18,778 nucleotides of DNA from CALKCV01 sp964619285 (lineage in GTDB: Bacteria > Cyanobacteriota > Cyanobacteriia > Cyanobacteriales > Microcoleaceae), in the NCBI GenBank assembly GCA_964619285.1, contig CAZUCT010000141.1, positions 1 through 18,778 on the forward strand, read 5' to 3'. Shown in pieces: positions 7,162 through 14,065 of this stretch (the stretch's first letter is position 1; the number at the start of each line of letters is the position of its first letter). A model generated the notes under the pieces. The model had not been told where the DNA came from. It ran no database searches and worked only from the letters and a program-made list of their open reading frames with translations. Position numbers and translations under genes: made by a program.

Positions 7162-7656
7162 CTAGACCTCCAATTCGTTCTTAGCGGCCATAACATAATC
7201 CGGTATCCAGAAAAAATCCATTGACATCATTGTAGCAACGGGCATGAAAATATCTACTTTTTGCCCGCCGAGATTCTCAATTGGCAGCAACCCAAATAGT
7301 TCGTTATCCTCCGCGATCGCCTCCAGTATTTCCTCGAAATTCTCTAGAATTTGCTTGGGATACATACAGTGGATCCATTTGTCGTTGACGTAATATTCCT
7401 CTTCGTCTGGGTTGAATTGAGAAGGTTTAATCTCTTTTAACAGGTCATGCAAATCCTCGAACTCGCGAACAGGAACGATCGCCGCTACTTCCTCTCCATC
7501 TCGTTCTACAAGAATGCGTTCTTTATCTATCATTACTCGCCTAATAATTTCGACTAAGTTCTCTTTAATTTCGTCGGCGGTTAAGCGAGTATATCCTTTA
7601 TTGACAGTTTCGCTATCTTCTGGGGTTATGTATTCTTCAGTCATTACTCGTTCCAT
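7162..7656 (-). CDS. Chimeric Phd/YefM-type antitoxin-like protein with unknown C-terminal domain
   Basis: A 164-residue protein. Residues 1-15 (MERVMTEEYITPEDS) are identical to the three RelE-partner antitoxins upstream. Residues about 22-70 are a diverged Phd/YefM fold with VERDGEEVAAIVPVREFEDL. Residues about 75-164, with YYVNDKWIHCMYP and MMSMDFFWIPDYVM, match nothing I recognise and replace the short toxin-binding tail of the others. The ribosome-binding site and start region (7613-7668) match the paralogues base for base. It is followed at 3 nt by a DUF433 gene rather than RelE. It is either an antitoxin with an added domain or a gene that captured the TA leader. Confidence 0.72.
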   Translation of the reverse strand: MERVMTEEYITPEDSETVNKGYTRLTADEIKENLVEIIRRVMIDKERILVERDGEEVAAIVPVREFEDLHDLLKEIKPSQFNPDEEEYYVNDKWIHCMYPKQILENFEEILEAIAEDNELFGLLPIENLGGQKVDIFMPVATMMSMDFFWIPDYVMAAKNELEV

Positions 7657-7685
7657 AAAAATCCTCCTTGCGGACAGTTAACAGG

Positions 7686-7715
7686 TGTAAGTTGAGTCGA
7701 TAGACCTAACTTACA
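7686..7715 (-). promoter_or_regulatory. Inter-cassette hairpin, copy 3 (diverged)
   Basis: It lies in the 71-nt spacer 7657-7727. TGTAAGTT (7686-7693) pairs with AACTTACA (7708-7715), but the ninth base pair of the best copy (8344-8375) is lost. The spacer also holds the AGGAGG of the gene at 7656. Confidence 0.6.
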
Positions 7716-7727
7716 TTAAAGCACAAA

Positions 7728-7994
7728 TCATCGCTGACGGCAGACTTCGCGACGATGACCGACCTCTACAACCCAAACCAGCAGCACGCGATCGGAAATT
7801 TCATAAAGAATGCGATAGTCGCCAACTCGGATGCGATAAGTATCCTCCTCTACACCGGAGAGTTTTATAGCGCCGCGAGGGCGGGGATCTTGCGCTAAAG
7901 CATCAATTTTCGGCTGCAAGCGTTCTTGAGTCTCAGATGGTAGAGACTTAAACTGTTTTTCCGCTTTATTAGAAAATTCTATCGTATAAGTCAT
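7728..7994 (-). CDS. RelE/ParE family toxin (cassette C)
   Basis: An 88-residue type II toxin of the RelE/ParE superfamily. Typical features are the MTYTIEFSNKAEKQFKSLP start, the DPRPRGA loop (36-42), RIRVGDYRILYEI (54-66) and the C-terminal VGHRREVCR (78-86) with the conserved His/Arg residues. RelE members cleave mRNA on the ribosome and ParE members inhibit gyrase; the sequence alone does not decide which. It begins 6 nt after the stop of its antitoxin. All core residues are present, so it is probably functional. The C-terminal VCRQR differs from the IYRQ ending of the two sister toxins. Confidence 0.9.
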   Translation of the reverse strand: MTYTIEFSNKAEKQFKSLPSETQERLQPKIDALAQDPRPRGAIKLSGVEEDTYRIRVGDYRILYEISDRVLLVWVVEVGHRREVCRQR

Positions 7995-8000
7995 TGCGGA

Positions 8001-8315
8001 TTAAAGCCCCAATTCTGATTTTAATGTTTCCCAAGAAATAGTTCCTTTTTTTTCTGCTTCAGCTTTAGCCTCGCGGATAGCTTCTAAGTCCATCTCGTCT
8101 TCCAACTGAGCGATCGCCCTCTCCAAAAACCAGAACTCCTCTATAGAAATAACCGCCGCCACGTTCTCGCCGTCGCGACTCACAACCGCCCGTTCTTCTC
8201 CAGAAGCAACTCGGGTTAAAATATCGTCGAGGCGATCGCGCAACTCTGCGGCGCTCAACCGAACTACCGGACTATCTTCTGGGGTTATGTATTCTTCAGT
8301 CATTACTCGTTCCAT
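8001..8315 (-). CDS. Phd/YefM-type antitoxin (cassette C)
   Basis: A 104-residue antitoxin. Residues about 15-65 form the Phd/YefM DNA-binding fold, with AELRDRLDDILTRVASGEE and VVSRDGENVAAVISIEEF. The tail from residue 77 (EAIREAKAEAEKKGTISWE) is specific to this copy and probably neutralises the RelE-like toxin just downstream. It shares the first 18 residues and the leader with the other cassettes. The start at 8315 is set by AGGAGG with a 6-nt spacing. It is likely autoregulated together with the toxin, as in related systems; this is inference. Confidence 0.9.
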   Translation of the reverse strand: MERVMTEEYITPEDSPVVRLSAAELRDRLDDILTRVASGEERAVVSRDGENVAAVISIEEFWFLERAIAQLEDEMDLEAIREAKAEAEKKGTISWETLKSELGL

Positions 8316-8343
8316 AAAAATCCTCCTGGGGGAAAGTTAACAG

Positions 8344-8375
8344 ATGTAAGTTGAGTCGATAGACCCAACTTACAT
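8344..8375 (-). promoter_or_regulatory. Inter-cassette hairpin, copy 2 (best formed)
   Basis: ATGTAAGTTG (8344-8353) and CAACTTACAT (8366-8375) are a perfect 10-bp inverted repeat. In the minus-strand transcript a G-U pair and an inner GUC/GAC stem continue it to 14 pairs around a UAUC loop. It sits between the stop of toxin B and the ribosome-binding site of antitoxin C, in a 71-nt spacer. It could be an operator or an RNA hairpin. No long T run follows, so a strong terminator is unlikely. Confidence 0.7.
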
Positions 8376-8386
8376 TAAAGCACAAT

Positions 8387-8665
8387 TCATCGCTGGCGAT
8401 AGATATCGCGGCGGTGTCCTACTTGCACCACAACTACTATAAGCTGCCGATCCTCGATCCGGTAAATTACCCGATAATCTCCCACTCGCAATCGCAAAAG
8501 TCCTCTAGAACCTTGAAGTGCTTTGACTCCAGGGGGGCGAGGATTCTCTGCCAAAGCTAAAATATTATCGTTGACGCGCTGTTGAGTGTTAGGCGGGAGT
8601 TTTCTTAAACTCCGTCGAGCTTGGGGAGAGAAAATAATTTGATAGCTGCTATCTTCTTCTGGCAT
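8387..8665 (-). CDS. RelE/ParE family toxin (cassette B)
   Basis: A 92-residue toxin of the RelE/ParE superfamily with ARRSLRKLP, the NPRPPG loop, LRLRVGDYRVIYRIED and the C-terminal VGHRRDIYRQR. The N-terminus is four residues longer than in its sisters (MPEEDSSYQIIF). Its ATG shares one base with the TAA of the antitoxin (TAATG), so translation is coupled. It is closer to the cassette A toxin than to that of cassette C. It is full length with no missing core residue. Confidence 0.9.
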   Translation of the reverse strand: MPEEDSSYQIIFSPQARRSLRKLPPNTQQRVNDNILALAENPRPPGVKALQGSRGLLRLRVGDYRVIYRIEDRQLIVVVVQVGHRRDIYRQR

Positions 8666-8982
8666 TATTTTAATCCCAACTCCTTGCGAACTTGCTCGTA
8701 GGGAATATAGTCTTCTGGCTTAGTTTCAGTCAAAATCCTTTCGGCCTCTGCTATATCCATCTCGTCTTCCAATCGAGCGATCGCCCTCTCCAAAAACCAG
8801 AACTCTTCTATAGAAATAACCGCCGCCACGTCCTCGCCGTCGCGACTCACAACCGCCCGTTCTTCTCCAGAAACAACCCGGGTTAAGATCTCGTCGAGGC
8901 GATCGCGCAACTCTGCGACATCCAACCGAACTACCGGACTATCTTCTGGGGTTATGTATTCTTCAGTCATTACTCGTTCCAT
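8665..8982 (-). CDS. Phd/YefM-type antitoxin (cassette B)
   Basis: A 105-residue antitoxin. Residues 1-76 are identical to the cassette A antitoxin, and the DNA behind them is an exact repeat (8756-8994 against 9405-9643). After residue 76 the tail diverges (IAEAERILTETKPEDY) before a common IPYEQVRKELGL ending. The N-terminal half is the Phd/YefM DNA-binding fold and the tail is the expected toxin-binding part. The start at 8982 follows AGGAGG. Confidence 0.92.
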   Translation of the reverse strand: MERVMTEEYITPEDSPVVRLDVAELRDRLDEILTRVVSGEERAVVSRDGEDVAAVISIEEFWFLERAIARLEDEMDIAEAERILTETKPEDYIPYEQVRKELGLK

Positions 8983-8994
8983 AAAAATCCTCCT
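8756..8994. repeat. 239-bp exact direct repeat, copy in cassette B
   Basis: Identical by eye over 239 bp to 9405-9643. It spans the ribosome-binding site and codons 1-76 of the antitoxin. Absence of even synonymous differences points to recent duplication or gene conversion. Confidence 0.85.
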
Positions 8995-9013
8995 GGGGGA
9001 AAGTTAACAGACC

Positions 9014-9039
9014 TAAGTTGAGTCGATAGACCCAACTTA
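9014..9039 (-). promoter_or_regulatory. Inter-cassette hairpin, copy 1 (shortened)
   Basis: It lies in the 71-nt spacer 8983-9053. TAAGTTG (9014-9020) pairs with CAACTTA (9033-9039); the outer pairs of the best copy are lost to base changes at 9012-9013. The core and loop match the other two spacers. Confidence 0.6.
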
Positions 9040-9053
9040 CATTAAAGCACAAA

Positions 9054-9320
9054 TCATAGCTGGCGATAAATATCGCGACGGTGTCCTACTTGCACCACAG
9101 TGACTACAACAAGGGTATCATCTATCCGGTAAATTATCCGATAACTACCCACGCGAACCCGCAAACATCCTCTGTAAGCTCCTTGCATTGCTCTAGCACC
9201 TGGTGGGCGAGGATTTAGAGCCAACGCTTGAATAGCTATATTGACGCGATCGCGAGCTTCTATCGGTAATGCCTTAAGTTCCCGTTGGGCGCTGGGAAGA
9301 ATTTCTATTTCATAGCTCAT
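9054..9320 (-). CDS. RelE/ParE family toxin (cassette A)
   Basis: An 88-residue RelE/ParE-superfamily toxin with AQRELKALP, the NPRPPGARAMQG loop, LRVRVGSYRIIYRIDD and the C-terminal VGHRRDIYRQL. RVGSYR replaces the RVGDYR of its two sisters, a change at a position next to the catalytic surface in this family. The start codon overlaps the antitoxin stop by four bases (ATGA), which couples translation. It is the first toxin downstream of the presumed promoter at about 9675-9680. Confidence 0.9.
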   Translation of the reverse strand: MSYEIEILPSAQRELKALPIEARDRVNIAIQALALNPRPPGARAMQGAYRGCLRVRVGSYRIIYRIDDTLVVVTVVQVGHRRDIYRQL

Positions 9321-9631
9321 GCCAAACCAAGCTCCTTACGAACCTGCTCGTAGGGGATTGGGACTTCGTTAGGATCTGATAAGCGTTTTTCTGCTTCTTT
9401 CAAGTCCATCTCGTCTTCCAATCGAGCGATCGCCCTCTCCAAAAACCAGAACTCTTCTATAGAAATAACCGCCGCCACGTCCTCGCCGTCGCGACTCACA
9501 ACCGCCCGTTCTTCTCCAGAAACAACCCGGGTTAAGATCTCGTCGAGGCGATCGCGCAACTCTGCGACATCCAACCGAACTACCGGACTATCTTCTGGGG
9601 TTATGTATTCTTCAGTCATTACTCGTTCCAT
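9317..9631 (-). CDS. Phd/YefM-type antitoxin (cassette A)
   Basis: A 104-residue antitoxin, first gene of the minus-strand TA array. It has the Phd/YefM fold at about residues 15-65 and a specific tail (KEAEKRLSDPNEVP) before IPYEQVRKELGL. An in-frame ATG at 9730 would add 33 hydrophobic residues and reach into metH. I reject it because AGGAGG sits 6 nt before the ATG at 9631 and all paralogues start at the same point. Upstream lies a 86-bp divergent promoter region shared with metH. Confidence 0.92.
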   Translation of the reverse strand: MERVMTEEYITPEDSPVVRLDVAELRDRLDEILTRVVSGEERAVVSRDGEDVAAVISIEEFWFLERAIARLEDEMDLKEAEKRLSDPNEVPIPYEQVRKELGLA

Positions 9632-9643
9632 AAAAATCCTCCT
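9405..9643. repeat. 239-bp exact direct repeat, copy in cassette A
   Basis: The partner of 8756-8994. The boundaries fall in codon 76 of the antitoxin and just upstream of its ribosome-binding site, so the promoter-proximal spacer is not part of the repeat. Confidence 0.85.
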
Positions 9644-9654
9644 CGCGGAAAGCC

Positions 9655-9682
9655 TTGCTAATTTCCCATCAGCTATTATAAT
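9655..9682. promoter_or_regulatory. Divergent promoter region of metH and the TA array
   Basis: On the plus strand TTGCTA (9655-9660) and TATAAT (9677-9682) are 16 bp apart, a sigma-70-like promoter for metH. On the minus strand a perfect TATAAT lies at 9680-9675, without a clear -35. The two -10 boxes overlap within ATTATAAT, so RNA polymerase could bind one way at a time. No cobalamin riboswitch fits in this 86-bp spacer. Confidence 0.6.
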
Positions 9683-9717
9683 AGGACAAAACAACAAAAA
9701 TAGTAAATCCAAAAAAC

Positions 9718-12700
9718 ATGAAAAGTCCATTTCTGGAACGCTTGCAGAGTCCCGATCGCCCCGTTATCGTCTTCGATGGGGCAATGGGCACCAACCTCCA
9801 AGTCCAAAACCTCACCGCCGAAGACTTTGGCGGCAAAGAATACGAAGGCTGTAACGAATACCTCGTCCACACCAAACCAGAAGCAGTCGCCACAGTCCAT
9901 CGCGGGTTCCTCGAAGCGGGGGCCGACGTCATCGAAACCGACACTTTTGGGGGCAGCAGTTTTGTCTTAGCAGAATACGATTTAGCCGACAAAGCCTATT
10001 ATTTAAACAAAACCGCCGCCGAACTGGCAAAAAGCGTCGCCGCCGAATTTTCGACACCCGAAAAACCCCGTTTTGTGGCCGGTTCCATAGGCCCTGGAAC
10101 TAAACTTCCGACTTTAGGTCATATTACTTTTGACACTTTAAAAACTGCTTTTGCCGAACAAGCAGAAGGACTTTACGACGGCGGCGCTGACTTGTTAATC
10201 GTCGAAACTTGTCAGGACGTTTTGCAAATCAAAGCTGCTTTAAATGCCATAGAAGATGTCTTTAAGAAAAAAGGCGATCGCCGCCCCATCATGGTATCGG
10301 TAACGATGGAATCTTTCGGCACCATGTTAGTCGGTTCGGAAATTAACGCCGTGGTCTCAATTTTAGAACCATATCCCATCGATATCTTAGGTTTAAATTG
10401 CGCCACCGGACCCGATTTAATGAAAGAACATATCCGCTATTTGTCGGAAAATTCCCCCTTTATCGTCTCCTGCATTCCTAATGCCGGTTTGCCGGAAAAT
10501 GTCGGCGGTCAAGCACATTATAAATTAACGCCTTTAGAATTAAAAATGGCATTAATGCACTTCATCGAAGATTTAGGAGTGCAGGTTATTGGCGGCTGTT
10601 GCGGAACTCGCCCGGGACACATTCAAGCATTAGCTGAAATTGCTGCAGAGCTAAAACCAAAAGAGCGAAATGTTAGCTATTCTCCTTCGGCAGCTTCCAT
10701 TTACAGTTCCCAAACTTACGAACAGGAAAACTCGTTTTTAATCGTTGGGGAAAGGCTCAATGCCAGCGGTTCTAAAAAATGTCGAGAAATGCTCAATGCA
10801 GAGGATTGGGATGGGTTGGTTGCTTTGGCAAAAACTCAAGTAAAAGAAGGAGCGCAAATTCTCGATGTTAATGTCGATTACGTCGGTCGCGATGGGGTTA
10901 AAGATATGCGCGAGTTGGTGTCTCGTTTGGTTACTAATGTCAATTTGCCCCTGATGTTAGACTCGACAGAGTGGGAAAAAATGGAGGCAGGTTTGAAGGT
11001 TGCCGGCGGTAAATGTTTGCTCAATTCTACTAACTATGAAGATGGAGAAGAACGCTTTTTAAAAGTGTTAGAGTTGGCGAAACAATACGGCGCTGGTGTG
11101 GTTGTCGGTACTATCGATGAGGATGGTATGGGGCGAACTGCAGATAAGAAATTTGAAATAGCAAAACGCGCTTACGATGCTGCGATTAAATACGGCATTC
11201 CCGCCCGCGAGATATTTTTTGACACTTTAGCTTTGCCGGTTTCTACTGGTATTGAAGAAGACCGGGAAAACGGAAAAGCTACGGTTGAATCCATTCGTCG
11301 GATTCGGGAAGAATTGCCAGATTGTCATATTACTTTAGGGGTTTCTAATGTTTCTTTTGGTTTAAATCCGGCGGCGCGACAGGTTTTAAATTCGGTGTTT
11401 TTGCACGAGGCAATGGCGGTGGGATTGGATGGAGCAATTGTTAGTGCCAGTAAGATTTTACCGATGGCAAAAATCGAAAAAGAACATCAAGATGTCTGCC
11501 TCGATTTGATTTACGATCGCCGCAAATATGACGGGGATATTTGCGTTTACGATCCTTTAACTAAGCTGACGGAAATGTTCCAGGGCAAAACGACCAAGCG
11601 CGATCGCTCCAACGATGCTAACTTGCCGATTGAGGAACGACTCAAACAACATATTATCGATGGCGAGCGTATTGGTTTGGATGAGGCTTTGGCAAAAGCT
11701 TTAGAAACCTATCCGCCACTAGATATTATCAATACCTTTTTACTGGACGGCATGAAAGTGGTCGGCGAGTTATTTGGTTCGGGGCAGATGCAGTTACCTT
11801 TCGTGTTGCAGTCGGCCCAAACCATGAAAGCGGCGGTGGCATATTTGCAACCGTTTATGGAAAAAGAAGAAGAAGGCCAGAGCAACGCCAAGGGTACGAT
11901 GGTTATCGCTACAGTTAAGGGCGACGTTCACGATATCGGTAAAAACTTGGTGGATATCATCTTATCCAATAACGGTTACAAGGTAGTGAACTTGGGCATC
12001 AAGCAACCGGTCGATAATATCATCGCTGCCTACCGCGAACACAAGGCCGACTGCATCGCCATGAGCGGGTTGTTGGTGAAGTCAACGGCCTTTATGAAGG
12101 ATAATTTGGAGACTTTTAACGAAGAAGGTATCGCGGTGCCGGTGATTTTGGGTGGCGCGGCGCTGACGCCTAAGTTTGTCTATAAAGATTGCCAGAATAC
12201 TTATAAAGGTCGGTTGGTTTACGGTAAGGATGCTTTTTCCGACCTGCATTTTATGGATAAGTTAATGCCGGCGAAGGGGCAGGAACAATGGGATGACTTC
12301 CAGGGATTTTTGGGCGAGTTTGCCGAGGAAAACGGTAACGGTGCCGTGGCGAAGGAGCAACCGGAGGCAAAAACGGAGACTCCCGATGCTGCTGATACTC
12401 CATCCACCGACACCAAGGCGGAACCGGTGGAGGTGGATACGACGCGATCGCCCGACGTGCCCGTAGATATCGATCGCCCGACGCCGCCGTTTTGGGGTAC
12501 TCGCATTTTGGAATCTGAGGATATGCCATTCGAGGAGTTGTTCTGGCATTTAGACTTGCAAGCGTTGTTTGCGGGGCAGTGGCAGTTTCGCAAACCCCAG
12601 GGGCAGTCGCGGGAAGAGTACGATGCTTTTCTCAAAGAAACGGTGCATCCGATTTTGAAAACTTGGAAGCAGCGAGTTGTGGAGGAAAAGTTGCTGCATC

Positions 12701-13296
12701 CTCGGGCGGTTTACGGATATTTCCCCTGCCAGTCGGAGGGTAACACGCTCTTTGTTTACGACCCCGAAGAGGTTAAGAATGGGGGGCAACCGACGACGCC
12801 GCTGAAAACTTTTGAGTTTCCGCGCCAGAAGTCCGGGCGGCGGTTGTGTATCGCCGATTTCTTCGCGCCGAAGGAGAGCGGGGTTATGGACGCGTTCCCG
12901 ATGTTTGCGGTGACGGTGGGTCAGTTTGCGACTGAGTTTGCTCAGAAGTTGTTCGCCCAGGATGATTATACGAATTATCTGTATTATCACGGCATGGCGG
13001 TGCAAACTGCGGAGGCGATGGCGGAGTGGTTGCACGCTCGCATCCGTCGGGAGTTAGGTTTTGGCGGCGAAGATGCGGATAATATTAAGGATATTCTGCG
13101 CCAGCGCTATCGCGGTTCTCGCTATAGTTTCGGTTATCCTGCCTGTCCGAATTTGTCGGATCAGTTTAAGCAGTTCGATCTGTTGGGTGCGGACCGGGTT
13201 GATATGTATATCGACGAGAGCGAGCAGATCGAACCGGAGCAATCTACGAGCGCTTTTGTGATTTATCATCCAGTGGCGAAGTATTTCAGCGCTTAA
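9718..13296 (+). CDS. metH: Cobalamin-dependent methionine synthase
   Basis: A 1192-residue enzyme that transfers the methyl group of 5-methyltetrahydrofolate through cobalamin to homocysteine. Domains in order: homocysteine-binding barrel (1-310) with zinc ligands Cys228 (GLNC) and Cys294/Cys295 (GGCCGT); pterin-binding barrel (about 340-610) beginning VGERLNASGSKK; cobalamin cap and B12 fold (about 645-850) with axial-ligand His738 in DVHDIG, plus SGLLVKS and LGGAALT; an acidic, Pro/Thr-rich linker (about 865-925); and the AdoMet-binding reactivation domain (about 925-1192) with GYPACPNLSDQ. All key residues are present and length is normal. There is no strong ribosome-binding site before the ATG at 9718. 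A terminator hairpin follows at 13311-13350. This is the single clear core-metabolism gene in a defence-rich region. Confidence 0.98.
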   Translation: MKSPFLERLQSPDRPVIVFDGAMGTNLQVQNLTAEDFGGKEYEGCNEYLVHTKPEAVATVHRGFLEAGADVIETDTFGGSSFVLAEYDLADKAYYLNKTAAELAKSVAAEFSTPEKPRFVAGSIGPGTKLPTLGHITFDTLKTAFAEQAEGLYDGGADLLIVETCQDVLQIKAALNAIEDVFKKKGDRRPIMVSVTMESFGTMLVGSEINAVVSILEPYPIDILGLNCATGPDLMKEHIRYLSENSPFIVSCIPNAGLPENVGGQAHYKLTPLELKMALMHFIEDLGVQVIGGCCGTRPGHIQALAEIAAELKPKERNVSYSPSAASIYSSQTYEQENSFLIVGERLNASGSKKCREMLNAEDWDGLVALAKTQVKEGAQILDVNVDYVGRDGVKDMRELVSRLVTNVNLPLMLDSTEWEKMEAGLKVAGGKCLLNSTNYEDGEERFLKVLELAKQYGAGVVVGTIDEDGMGRTADKKFEIAKRAYDAAIKYGIPAREIFFDTLALPVSTGIEEDRENGKATVESIRRIREELPDCHITLGVSNVSFGLNPAARQVLNSVFLHEAMAVGLDGAIVSASKILPMAKIEKEHQDVCLDLIYDRRKYDGDICVYDPLTKLTEMFQGKTTKRDRSNDANLPIEERLKQHIIDGERIGLDEALAKALETYPPLDIINTFLLDGMKVVGELFGSGQMQLPFVLQSAQTMKAAVAYLQPFMEKEEEGQSNAKGTMVIATVKGDVHDIGKNLVDIILSNNGYKVVNLGIKQPVDNIIAAYREHKADCIAMSGLLVKSTAFMKDNLETFNEEGIAVPVILGGAALTPKFVYKDCQNTYKGRLVYGKDAFSDLHFMDKLMPAKGQEQWDDFQGFLGEFAEENGNGAVAKEQPEAKTETPDAADTPSTDTKAEPVEVDTTRSPDVPVDIDRPTPPFWGTRILESEDMPFEELFWHLDLQALFAGQWQFRKPQGQSREEYDAFLKETVHPILKTWKQRVVEEKLLHPRAVYGYFPCQSEGNTLFVYDPEEVKNGGQPTTPLKTFEFPRQKSGRRLCIADFFAPKESGVMDAFPMFAVTVGQFATEFAQKLFAQDDYTNYLYYHGMAVQTAEAMAEWLHARIRRELGFGGEDADNIKDILRQRYRGSRYSFGYPACPNLSDQFKQFDLLGADRVDMYIDESEQIEPEQSTSAFVIYHPVAKYFSA

Positions 13297-13310
13297 TTAG
13301 ATAGGTTGTA

Positions 13311-13350
13311 GTGGGGCGAGTCTGGAGTTTCTGGACGCCCCACAATTTTA
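13311..13350 (+). terminator. metH terminator
   Basis: GTGGGGCG (13311-13318) pairs perfectly with CGCCCCAC (13336-13343), with a 17-nt loop, followed by AATTTTA. It lies 15 bp after the metH stop. Part of it would be translated if the next gene used a start at 13311, which argues for the GTG start at 13377. Confidence 0.75.
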
Positions 13351-13376
13351 TCGTATTTTCAAAGGAGGAAAAAATC

Positions 13377-13694
13377 GTGAAAACTGCGATGAATATGGAG
13401 CGATCGCTTTTGGAAAAATGGCGGTTGTTGCCTCGGGAAAAACAACAGGAAGTATTAGATTTTGTTGAGTCTATCGAGCAAAATTTGCGCTTGAATAAAG
13501 ATGATAATACTGCTGCATCTATCGAGTCGCAAACTCGGTTATCAATGCAAGAAATTGCTCGGCTTCCAGTAGAAGAACGTCATAAAATTTTAGCTCCGTA
13601 TATGGCGGCAACGGCTGAAGATTTTTTAAACGATCCAGAATTAACTGAGTTTTCCGTTCTTGATGGGGAAGATTGGGAGTTAGAAAATGAATAA
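13377..13694 (+). CDS. Antitoxin-like protein (DUF2281/MazE-position partner of MazF)
   Basis: A 105-residue acidic protein. The opening LLEKWRLLPREKQQEVLDFVESIE is the helical motif of DUF2281-type cyanobacterial antitoxins, and a second helix has ARLPVEERHKILAPYMAATAEDF. The C-terminus is acidic (DGEDWELENE), as expected for a toxin-neutralising tail. I chose GTG at 13377 because AGGAGG (13363-13368) is 8 nt upstream; the in-frame ATG at 13311 falls in the metH terminator. It overlaps the MazF gene by 8 bp. Assignment as antitoxin rests on the motif and position. Confidence 0.8.
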   Translation: MKTAMNMERSLLEKWRLLPREKQQEVLDFVESIEQNLRLNKDDNTAASIESQTRLSMQEIARLPVEERHKILAPYMAATAEDFLNDPELTEFSVLDGEDWELENE

Positions 13695-14046
13695 TCCTAA
13701 ACGAGGAGAAATATGGCTGGTGGAACTGGATCCGACTAGAGGACAAGAAATCAAAAAAACTCGCCCGGCTGTTGTAATTAGTTCTGAGTTTTTTAGTTCT
13801 ATTGCTATCAGAATTATTATTCCTATAGCTAAATGGCAACCTAAGTTTCAAAACCGCCCTTTTATGGTTCCCATTCCGCGTTCTCAGGATAATGGTTTGG
13901 ATAGCGATTCTGCAGGTAATGTTCTCCAAGTTCGGAGTATTTCTAGCGAAAGGTTCCTTAGGCGTTTGGGGCTGGTTTCTGCAAGCATTCTCAAGGAACT
14001 ACTGGCAGTGTTAATTATCTGTGTTGATTATGATGTCGAACCCTAA
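13687..14046 (+). CDS. mazF: MazF/PemK family toxin (endoribonuclease)
   Basis: A 119-residue type II toxin. The N-terminal NPKRGEIWLVELDPTRGQEI and KTRPAVVIS (24-32) are the MazF/PemK hallmark; Arg26 sits in the conserved RPAVV strand that carries catalytic function in the family. The rest follows the family pattern (VPIPRSQDNGL and QVRSISSERF). MazF toxins cut single-stranded mRNA at short specific motifs; the motif here cannot be told from sequence. It overlaps the antitoxin-like gene by 8 bp and is complete. Confidence 0.92.
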   Translation: MNNPKRGEIWLVELDPTRGQEIKKTRPAVVISSEFFSSIAIRIIIPIAKWQPKFQNRPFMVPIPRSQDNGLDSDSAGNVLQVRSISSERFLRRLGLVSASILKELLAVLIICVDYDVEP

Positions 14047-14065
14047 AATTACCAAGGAGGTAAAT

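Noticed and set aside
8344..8375. Rho-independent terminator after toxin B
   Set aside because: The hairpin is good, but no T run follows in the direction of transcription, so I list it as a regulatory hairpin instead.
9632..9717. Cobalamin or SAM riboswitch in front of metH
   Set aside because: The spacer is too short for a cobalamin riboswitch, and I see no B12-box or SAM-type helices.
9632..9730. Longer N-terminus for the cassette A antitoxin, starting inside metH
   Set aside because: The extra 33 residues are hydrophobic and unique. A strong AGGAGG precedes the ATG at 9631, and all paralogues start at the equivalent codon.
12219..13269. Several long antisense open frames within metH
   Set aside because: They are the usual shadows of a GC-richer coding sequence. 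No motifs, no ribosome-binding sites, and metH is intact in the sense frame.
13311..13376. ATG at 13311 as start of the MazF antitoxin
   Set aside because: It would translate the metH terminator hairpin. AGGAGG lies 8 nt before the GTG at 13377.
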